This document shows positions 58,704-64,000 of a stretch of 64,000 nucleotides of DNA, in pieces. Source of the DNA: Acidobacteria bacterium Ga0077534 (GTDB lineage: Bacteria > Acidobacteriota > Blastocatellia > Pyrinomonadales > Pyrinomonadaceae); assembly GCA_001464455.1 (NCBI GenBank), contig LNEI01000010.1:124001-188000 (forward strand). The letters run 5' to 3'. Each line of letters begins with the position of its first letter. The first letter of the stretch is position 1. Under the pieces are notes generated by a model. That model was not told the origin of the DNA. It did no database searches and worked only from the letters and a program-made list of their open reading frames with translations. The translations under genes and the position numbers were made by a program.

Positions 58704-60515
58704 ATGGGCATTCTTAAATTCTTCGTCGTATCCGCAATACTTTTCGTCACCGTCATCACCGGACCTTTGGCTACGCTCGCTCAAAGTGACCACGGGACGA
58801 TACCGCCCGAATGGCAAACGAAAGCCGAATCTACTGAATATAAGCAAACCTGGCGGTACGACGAAACTGTGGCATTTTCGAAGAAGCTCGACCTCGCTTC
58901 GCCTCTCATTAAATACGAAACCTACGGAAAAAGCGGCGATGGCAGGGAAATGCCTCTGCTTATCGCGGCAACCGGTCAAACGTTTACTCCTGCGCTTGCT
59001 AAACGAGCGGGCAAGGCGATCGTTTTGATACAGGCCGGAGTTCATGCGGGCGAGATAGATGGTAAGGACGCGGGATTGGCACTGCTTCGCGATATTGCGA
59101 TCACGAAGACTCGGCTCGATCTGCTCAAAGACGTCGTTATCCTTTTTCAGCCGATCTACAGCGTCGACGGGCATGAGCGCTGGTCGGCGTACAATCGCAT
59201 CAATCAGAACGGGCCCGAAGAAATGGGGTTTCGGGCAAATTCCCTCAACCTCAACCTCAATCGCGACTACATGAAAGCCGATGCTCTCGAAACGCGGGCG
59301 TGGCTGGGCTTGTGGAACAAGTGGAAGCCGGATATTTTCATCGACTGCCACGTAACGAACGGTGCGGATTTTCAGTACAACGTAACCTACGAATACGCCC
59401 ACCATCAGGAGGTCCACCCGGCGATAAAGCTCTGGATGGACGAGCATTTTGACGGCAAGGTCGTGCCGAATGTTGAGAAAGACGGCAACTTGCTGACGCA
59501 TTATGTTGAGTTTGCGGGTCGCGAGGTGACGGGCGGCGTCGCGACGTTTATCGCTACGCCGAAGTTTGCAACGGGCTATACGCCGATCCGCAATCGTGCG
59601 GGTCTGCTGATCGAGACTAACGTTTACAAGACGTATAAGTCGCGCGTTCGGGGCACTTACGACGTGCTGCGGCATTTTGTCGAGGAGATCGGCAAGTCGA
59701 AATCGAGCCTCGCGGTAGCAAATGTCACCGCCGACACGCAGTTGGTCGAACGCGGGAAAACTTACGACCCGAGCCGTCAGTTTCCGCTCGCCCTCTCGAT
59801 CGACCGATCAAAATCGACGCCGCTCGCTTTCAAGGGCGTCAAATACACGATGGAGGCGAGCACGATCTCAGGCGGGCAGCGGATAATCTACGGCACGGAG
59901 CCATTAAATATCACCATCCCGCGATATGACGAGGCGCGCATCGCGACCGCCGTCGCTCCGCCGCTTTACTACATCGTTCCGGTCCAATACCGCGAGGCGA
60001 TCGCACTGCTAAAACTGCACGGCGTCCAGTTTTCTCTACTTAAAACGCCGCTGACGACCGAGATCGAAAGCTATCAGCTTAGCGAGCCGCGATGGGGAAC
60101 AACCTCCTTCGAAAACCGCGTCACGCTGACCGCAAAGCAAACGCGGGTCAAGGAAAACCGCACATTCCTCGCCGGTTCGGCCCTCGTGCCGATGGACCAG
60201 GAAGCCGCCAATGTCGCGATCCACCTGCTCGAACCAAACGGCCCGGATTCGCTGCTCTTTTGGGGGTACTTCAACTCGGTCTTCGAACAAAAAGAAGGCG
60301 GTTCAGGCTACGTGCTCGAAAAACTAGCCCGCGAGATGCTCGAAAAAGACCCAAGCCTCCAACAGGAGTTCGATCGCTACATCCTCGAGCCTAACAACGC
60401 CCGCAGCCCGCAGGCCCGGCTACGGTTTTTCTACGAAAGATCACCGTATTACAAGGCTCAGGGGATCGGCGTTTATCCGATCGGGCGTGTGCTGAAACCA
60501 TTGGAGGTTAAGTAA
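58704..60515 (+). CDS. Secreted M14-family zinc carboxypeptidase
   Basis: A large extracellular peptidase of about 603 residues. ATG 58704 opens a signal peptide (MGILKFFVVSAILFVTVITG); a GTG at 58653 gives an 17-residue longer alternative. Zinc ligands follow the M14 pattern: HAGEIDG with His114 and Glu117, and a second His in DIFIDCHVTNGADF. RANSLNLNLNRDY is the substrate-binding Arg/Asn area. The catalytic Glu is probably in AGLLIETNVYKTY. The C-terminal half carries extra beta domains. It precedes a small coupled gene. Activity on cell-wall or dietary peptides is not decided. Confidence 0.87.
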   Translation: MGILKFFVVSAILFVTVITGPLATLAQSDHGTIPPEWQTKAESTEYKQTWRYDETVAFSKKLDLASPLIKYETYGKSGDGREMPLLIAATGQTFTPALAKRAGKAIVLIQAGVHAGEIDGKDAGLALLRDIAITKTRLDLLKDVVILFQPIYSVDGHERWSAYNRINQNGPEEMGFRANSLNLNLNRDYMKADALETRAWLGLWNKWKPDIFIDCHVTNGADFQYNVTYEYAHHQEVHPAIKLWMDEHFDGKVVPNVEKDGNLLTHYVEFAGREVTGGVATFIATPKFATGYTPIRNRAGLLIETNVYKTYKSRVRGTYDVLRHFVEEIGKSKSSLAVANVTADTQLVERGKTYDPSRQFPLALSIDRSKSTPLAFKGVKYTMEASTISGGQRIIYGTEPLNITIPRYDEARIATAVAPPLYYIVPVQYREAIALLKLHGVQFSLLKTPLTTEIESYQLSEPRWGTTSFENRVTLTAKQTRVKENRTFLAGSALVPMDQEAANVAIHLLEPNGPDSLLFWGYFNSVFEQKEGGSGYVLEKLAREMLEKDPSLQQEFDRYILEPNNARSPQARLRFFYERSPYYKAQGIGVYPIGRVLKPLEVK

Positions 60516-60733
60516 TGATCACAAAAGATGATATTCACAGAATGGATTTGAATTATCTTCTCAACGCACCACGAGCTGACATGTCGCTGGAAGCTGTGAC
60601 GAAACGAATGGAGGAGATGGGCCGACTCTGCGAGCTTTCGCGAAAGCTGGGTATCCCTTACATTTACAAGTACGTGATAGGGGAGGAAAAGATACTTGGA
60701 TTACCTCCGCCGGTCGGCGAAACCAACTCATAA
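60515..60733 (+). CDS. Small hypothetical protein, 72 aa
   Basis: A short frame translationally coupled to the carboxypeptidase: its ATG shares one base with the TAA stop, and GGAGG lies seven bases upstream. Content: MITKDDIHRMDLNYLLNAPRADMSLEAVTKRMEEMGRLCELSRKLGIPYIYKYVIGEE. Charged and helix-rich with no membrane segment; unrecognised. Strong ribosome-binding context supports it being real. Confidence 0.65.
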   Translation: MITKDDIHRMDLNYLLNAPRADMSLEAVTKRMEEMGRLCELSRKLGIPYIYKYVIGEEKILGLPPPVGETNS

Positions 60734-60817
60734 AGTAAGTGTAGATCTATGCGAGGGCGGGCGGATAAAACACGAAGGGGAATCAAGGCGGAAAGTTACG
60801 TCGTGGCAGAGTGACGC

Positions 60818-61213
60818 ATGAAATTAATTTGGATCGCTTTCACACTTCTTTTCTTTGCGAGTTCGTGTCGCGTCCTTGAAAGAATAGACGCTGAGCAGGT
60901 ATCTAATGAGGTTAAGGCAATTCGGGACGGACAGGTCACTTATAAGAAGAAGTTCGATCGGTACGGAACGCTTCAGGATCTCGCCCGAGAGGGGTTAGCG
61001 AGCAAAGCCGTCGCAGATGGCAACGAATGGGGATTTAGTTTCGCCCTCGAAGCTGATCACTCGAGCTATCAGCTTCGGGTTCAGGAAGTTCTCGAGGCTG
61101 GCAAGAAACCGAATCGGGAATTGGTATCTTATTTTTTGGATGAATCCGGAGCAATTCGCGGAAGCATTGACCCCGCAAAACCTGCGGATTCCGCGAGCGA
61201 TCGTATTTATTGA
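60818..61213 (+). CDS. Lipoprotein with pseudopilin-like globular domain
   Basis: A 131-residue exported lipoprotein: signal MKLIWIAFTLLFFASSC with the lipobox SSC. The mature part VRAIRDGQVTYKKKFDRYGTLQDLAREGL followed by WGFSFALEADHSSYQLRVQ copies the pattern of type IV pilin/pseudopilin globular domains (xQ-tYxxxxgrYgtLqdL), but with a lipid anchor in place of the methylated helix. It ends with a Pro/Ala tail. Role unknown. It lies 84 bases after the small gene. Confidence 0.65.
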   Translation: MKLIWIAFTLLFFASSCRVLERIDAEQVSNEVKAIRDGQVTYKKKFDRYGTLQDLAREGLASKAVADGNEWGFSFALEADHSSYQLRVQEVLEAGKKPNRELVSYFLDESGAIRGSIDPAKPADSASDRIY

Positions 61214-61283
61214 CGAGTTTCGTAGCGGCTCGGATATTTGCCAGAACCTCTCTAAACGGAACCGCTCGCCGTGATAGAAACTT

Positions 61284-61360
61284 TGGTGGAGACGAGGAGG
61301 ATCGAACTCCCGACCTCTGCATTGCGAACGCAGCGCTCTGCCAAACTGAGCTACATCCCC
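61284..61360 (-). tRNA. tRNA-Ala (anticodon CGC)
   Basis: The reverse complement gives a complete cloverleaf: acceptor GGGGATG/CGTCTCC with the G3-U70 pair that is the alanine identity element, D-stem GCTC/GAGC, anticodon stem CTGCG/TGCAG with loop TTCGCAA (anticodon CGC, reading GCG), T-arm GGGAG-TTCGATC-CTCCT, discriminator A and encoded CCA. It is the only tRNA in the window. Confidence 0.95.
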
Positions 61361-61366
61361 ACGGAC

Positions 61367-61404
61367 AAATAAAAGGTAAAAGGAAAAGGGCAAAAGTGCA
61401 AGTT
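61367..61404. repeat. Short-motif block AAAAGGTAAAAGGAAAAGGGCAAAA
   Basis: A run of AAAAGG-type units immediately upstream of the tRNA gene (it is on the minus strand) and downstream of the regulator gene. Same style as the block after rbfA. Confidence 0.6.
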
Positions 61405-61412
61405 CGCCGTGC

Positions 61413-62078
61413 CTATCGCAACAACCCCGCCTGCTCGGCGCGGCGTATGGCTTCGAGGCGGGTGTGGGCTCCTAGTTTTTTTAGGATGTGTTGGACGTGA
61501 TTGTTGGCGGTCGTTTTGCTGATAAAGAGTGTTTCGGCGATCTCGGCGGTCTTTTTGCCATCGCTGAGGAGGCGGAGGACCTGGCGTTCGCGGCCGGTCA
61601 GGTCTGAGACGCTGCTGGGGGAGTTGTCGCGGGTCATTATCTCCTGGAGGTTCACCGCCGGAAGGCTGGTCTCGGAGACGACGAAATCTTTGATCAGCAG
61701 TTCGAGCCGCTTCTGAACGTCGGCCGGCCGCAGGATGTGGAGCGTGCAGGGCTGATCATAGGCTGAGCTGTCTAGGATGACGACCGAGGCGTTGCACCAT
61801 TTTTCGCCGCTCGGCCCTTTTACCTTGATGTCGTAGTTTTTGAGTGGATGATGCTCGGCGGCACACTTGAGGATCGCGCAGTTTTCGCTGCACTCGCGGC
61901 CGCATTCGTCGACGCCGTGCGTTATCTCGCTGCACTGCCGGCCCATGACGGCATCTTTACCTAAACCAAACAGATCGGCCGCCGAATTGTTCCACGCGAT
62001 TATCTTGCCGTGCGGGTCGAGAGCGTAGGCGGCGTCCGCCGTTCCGTCGACCAGGCCGTTGATATCGCGAAGGTTCAT
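61413..62078 (-). CDS. PAS-domain LuxR-type transcriptional regulator
   Basis: A 221-residue regulator. N-terminal PAS domain (about 1-115), with ADAAYALDPHGKIIAWNNSAADLFGLGKDAVMGRQC and a Cys-rich loop C49, C59, C63, C67, C72 that may bind a metal or act as a redox switch. C-terminal LuxR helix-turn-helix (about 155-221): LTGRERQVLRLLSDGKKTAEIAETLFISKTTANNHVQHILKKLG. The family regulates in response to small molecules or redox. It is divergent from the small membrane gene at 62207. Its target is unknown. Confidence 0.88.
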   Translation of the reverse strand: MNLRDINGLVDGTADAAYALDPHGKIIAWNNSAADLFGLGKDAVMGRQCSEITHGVDECGRECSENCAILKCAAEHHPLKNYDIKVKGPSGEKWCNASVVILDSSAYDQPCTLHILRPADVQKRLELLIKDFVVSETSLPAVNLQEIMTRDNSPSSVSDLTGRERQVLRLLSDGKKTAEIAETLFISKTTANNHVQHILKKLGAHTRLEAIRRAEQAGLLR

Positions 62079-62206
62079 AGCGTATTCACATCATAAAAAT
62101 GATGTAAACAGATTATTGTCCGAAATGCGGCAGATAGCCAAATATATATCTAACGCGGCGGTTCGCAGACAAGCGAAAACGCCCGAAACTACTGGAGGAT
62201 TTCGTT

Positions 62207-62395
62207 ATGCCCTTAAAGATATATGCTGGTGTTTGGCTGCTTGGGATCGTTGCCGTCTTTATCACTTACCTGACCGGGAATTTCACCCCGCCGGTCGCCG
62301 TGTTCTTCGGATTCTTATCTTTTGGAGCGATCTTTATGGGGATCATGGGTGTGTTGCCGATGACGGTTTCCCCGCATCATACACACCACGAATGA
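62207..62395 (+). CDS. Small two-helix membrane protein, 62 aa
   Basis: A 62-residue protein with two hydrophobic helices (AGVWLLGIVAVFITYLTG and VAVFFGFLSFGAIFMGIMGVL) and a His-rich tail (PHHTHHE). GGAGG precedes the ATG by eight bases, giving strong support. Divergent from the PAS-LuxR gene, which may control it. Unnamed family. Confidence 0.72.
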   Translation: MPLKIYAGVWLLGIVAVFITYLTGNFTPPVAVFFGFLSFGAIFMGIMGVLPMTVSPHHTHHE

Positions 62396-62412
62396 TCGGC
62401 TGAACTTGCAGC

Positions 62413-62667
62413 CTAGACGACGACGGCCGGGAGGAGCGAACCCTTCGGATCAGAAGCAAAGGCCTGGCCGTCCTCGATCTTTCCAATAATTCCGTGAAAC
62501 GTGATATCACCCCCCGGTGTCACCACGACGACGACGTCACCTGGACTATAAAGTTTCTCGTCGATGGGAAACTTTACGATGGTGGCGTTGCCGTTTTCTG
62601 AAGAAACGACGTCGTATTCAAATGTATCGGCGTTAAAACTGATAGTTTGGCAAAAGGCTACTTCCAT
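62413..62667 (-). CDS. Hypothetical protein, 84 aa
   Basis: A small protein whose second half is beta-rich: FEYDVVSSENGNATIVKFPIDEKLYSPGDVVVVVTPGGDITFHGIIGK. It may be an SH3/OB-like fold. No signal or membrane segment, no named family. It converges on the small membrane gene. Confidence 0.6.
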   Translation of the reverse strand: MEVAFCQTISFNADTFEYDVVSSENGNATIVKFPIDEKLYSPGDVVVVVTPGGDITFHGIIGKIEDGQAFASDPKGSLLPAVVV

Positions 62668-63036
62668 AACTCAAGATTAAATCACAAATAACGCCGCAAC
62701 GCACAGATGCTAGCCCAAACCACGATAAAATGGGGAAGAAAAACCCTTGGTTGAGGCGGCTCCGGGCGTTTTTTTGTCTGATATTAGGCGGTAAATGCGT
62801 GATCTGTCACGAAATTAAGGCGGGCCGACCCCTTAACCCAGCGGGCTGACCCCTCAACCCAGCGGGCTGACCTCTCAACCCAGCGGGCTGACTGCTCAAC
62901 CCAGCGGGCTGACCTCTCAACCCAGCGGGCTGACTGCTCAACCCAGCGGGCTGACCGCTCAACCCGGCGGGTTTATCACTTGGAAGTACTGGAAAAGTGC
63001 TGATCTCTTGCCTGCGGATCGAGTTTGCGGCGGCGA
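62668..63036. other. Gene-poor gap containing a 21-bp tandem array (369 bp)
   Basis: Holds the 21-bp repeat array (next entry). On the minus strand an open frame starting with GTG at 63040 overlaps the nuclease stop (GTGA) and continues through the array to 62807; its content is only repeats, so I do not call a gene. The first ~130 bases show no feature. Confidence 0.5.
62818..62980. repeat. 21-bp tandem repeat array
   Basis: GCGGGCTGAC starts at 62820 (degenerate), 62841, 62862, 62883, 62904, 62925, 62946 and a degenerate 62967, i.e. seven to eight copies at exactly 21-bp spacing; the unit is CAGCGGGCTGACNNCTCAACC. Being a multiple of three, the minus strand stays open, encoding 7-residue units (QPAGLSS, QPAGLRG). 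Confidence 0.88.
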
Positions 63037-64000
63037 TCACGCTTTTGCTTTGGCAATTAGGTCGACGGCGATCGCGTCGTGATCGGAAAGCGGCGAGCCG
63101 TCTTTATCGGCCAGGTTTTGGACGGTCCGCGGCTCCGTACCGGGAGCTAACTCGAGCCCTTTTACCGCAAACCAGTCCAATCTTGTCGAGACTTTGCCGC
63201 CGACACGTCCCGCCGCCCAAAAAATGAACGGAAAGCACCACGCCGGCACCCAATCGGCGAGATTTGTGTTCTTTTCGATGCTGCCGATGTCGTAATGCAG
63301 CGTTCCCTGACCGATGTTATTGAGTTCGCGGAAGCGGTAACCGCGGGTTTCGAGCATATTGAACAGCGGCCTCTCGAAATATCGCTCGGGATGCGGCAGG
63401 TGGTTCAGGGCGACGTTCTTCGGCCCCATCATTACGCGTCGCCAATAGCCGAAGATCGCACGGGTTCCGCTCTGCGAGTTAAATCCGGTGGTGTTCCAGT
63501 CGCCGCCGATGATCGTCGGAAGAGGTGCGAGCGTCTCGAGATGGTCGAGGATCAGCTGCATCTGCATTTTGCGATGCTTTCGCGAACAGTGAGCGTCCAG
63601 ATGCACCGTCACCGCACGCAGATCGCCCGCCGGGTGCTCTATGTCCGCGACGATAGCACGCAGATAGCCGATCCGCTTCTCTTTGCCCCACATTTTGTCC
63701 TTGCCGTTCGGCAGAGGGACGGCGTGGACGTTCTTCAACGGAAAGCGTGAGAACATCGAGAGCCCATGGATCGAGACAGTGTTGTCGCCGGCCATCTCAG
63801 ATTCGACGCCGCTGCCTTTCTGCAGTGCGATGTATACGGGAGCGAAGGCGTAGTGGAGGCCCAGACGCTCGGCGATCTCCTTTGCAACAAAACGATTGCC
63901 GCTGCGGGCCATTCCGTAGTCGAGTTCTGTGAGGAGAAGCAGGTCGCGGTTTGCAAGTTGTTCGTGCGACGCGAGAGCATTAACGATGCCGTCGAATTTT
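63037..64000 (-). CDS. Endonuclease/exonuclease/phosphatase-family protein, 5' truncated by the window edge
   Basis: The frame stays open to base 63999, so the start lies outside the window. The protein has the EEP fold (DNase I/exonuclease III/sphingomyelinase superfamily): LLLLTELDYG with the metal-binding Glu near the window edge, AVTVHLDAHCSRKHRKMQMQLILDHL, the IIGGDWNTTGFN motif with the catalytic Asp-Trp-Asn, RLDWFAVKGLEL, and LSDHDAIAVDL with the catalytic Asp-His. Could be a nuclease or a phosphodiesterase; the MFSRFPLKN segment is typical of the family. The C-terminus is complete. Confidence 0.87.
   Translation of the reverse strand, partial: KFDGIVNALASHEQLANRDLLLLTELDYGMARSGNRFVAKEIAERLGLHYAFAPVYIALQKGSGVESEMAGDNTVSIHGLSMFSRFPLKNVHAVPLPNGKDKMWGKEKRIGYLRAIVADIEHPAGDLRAVTVHLDAHCSRKHRKMQMQLILDHLETLAPLPTIIGGDWNTTGFNSQSGTRAIFGYWRRVMMGPKNVALNHLPHPERYFERPLFNMLETRGYRFRELNNIGQGTLHYDIGSIEKNTNLADWVPAWCFPFIFWAAGRVGGKVSTRLDWFAVKGLELAPGTEPRTVQNLADKDGSPLSDHDAIAVDLIAKAKA

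Noticed and set aside
62818-62980. CRISPR array
   Set aside because: Units are contiguous 21-mers with no spacers of variable sequence, and no cas genes are present.
1-64000. Prophage or genomic island
   Set aside because: No integrase, transposase, phage structural gene or tRNA-flanked boundary repeats were seen; the single tRNA-Ala has no adjacent integrase.

Overview
The window is a chromosomal stretch of a diderm, heterotrophic bacterium. The gene set fits Acidobacteriota, most likely class Blastocatellia (Pyrinomonadaceae-like). The pointers are an Oar-like TonB-dependent receptor with an N-terminal carboxypeptidase-regulatory domain, a secretin carrying a C-terminal cohesin domain, DUF4870, DUF5666 and DUF4919 proteins, GTP-type PEP carboxykinase, and methylmalonyl-CoA pathway genes. 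This placement is inferred from gene content; no rRNA is present. No transposase, integrase, phage gene or CRISPR array was seen.

Layout. 1-2.5 kb: the 3' part of an isoaspartyl peptidase, then cinA. 2.7-7.4 kb: a secretion/pilus operon (secretin, two pseudopilins, PilM-like protein). 7.5-10.1 kb: an ECF sigma factor, a frameshifted DUF4870 protein, a zinc anti-sigma factor and a bactofilin-like membrane protein. ECF-type promoter motifs lie before both the secretin and the sigma gene. 10.2-15.3 kb: a DUF5666 protein, the TonB-dependent receptor and a secreted protein. 15.4-19.2 kb (minus strand): UDP-sugar epimerase, UDP-glucose dehydrogenase and two paralogous FecR-like exported proteins. 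19.5-25.2 kb: xylose-type binding lipoprotein, ROK kinase, and two large secreted proteins that share a C-terminal domain. 25.5-33.7 kb: the translation operon rimP-nusA-infB-rbfA, followed by nrnA, cobO, pgpA and a DUF1835 gene. 33.8-43.7 kb: CorA, an ABC-2 exporter with a lipoprotein, threonine dehydratase, and xseA-X-xseB. 43.7-48 kb (minus strand): a peroxiredoxin with an in-frame TGA, Bax-inhibitor-like and DoxX membrane proteins, and pckG. 48-56.4 kb: repeats, a DMT transporter, then an SDR/TetR/hydrolase cluster with TGTAAC-N7-GTTACA operators, ending in an HD-domain gene. 56.4-64 kb: mce-meaB, DinB, M14 peptidase, tRNA-Ala, a PAS-LuxR regulator, and a nuclease-fold gene running off the end.

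The most notable point is the peroxiredoxin at 43722-44285. Its reading frame is interrupted only by a TGA exactly where the peroxidatic cysteine belongs, and a hairpin of bacterial SECIS geometry follows at the right distance. It is best read as a selenocysteine peroxiredoxin. Others are a ~103-bp inverted-repeat element present twice, whose arm encodes the last residues and stop (Ser-Glu-Pro-Pro-Ala-stop) of two unrelated genes; a short-motif repeat inserted in frame into a pseudopilin leader; and a one-base frameshift in a G5 run.

The genes describe an envelope-focused aerobic heterotroph: type II/IV secretion, outer-membrane uptake, exopolysaccharide precursor synthesis, gluconeogenesis (PEPCK), propionate/odd-chain catabolism (methylmalonyl-CoA epimerase, MeaB, cobalamin adenosylation) and peroxide defence.
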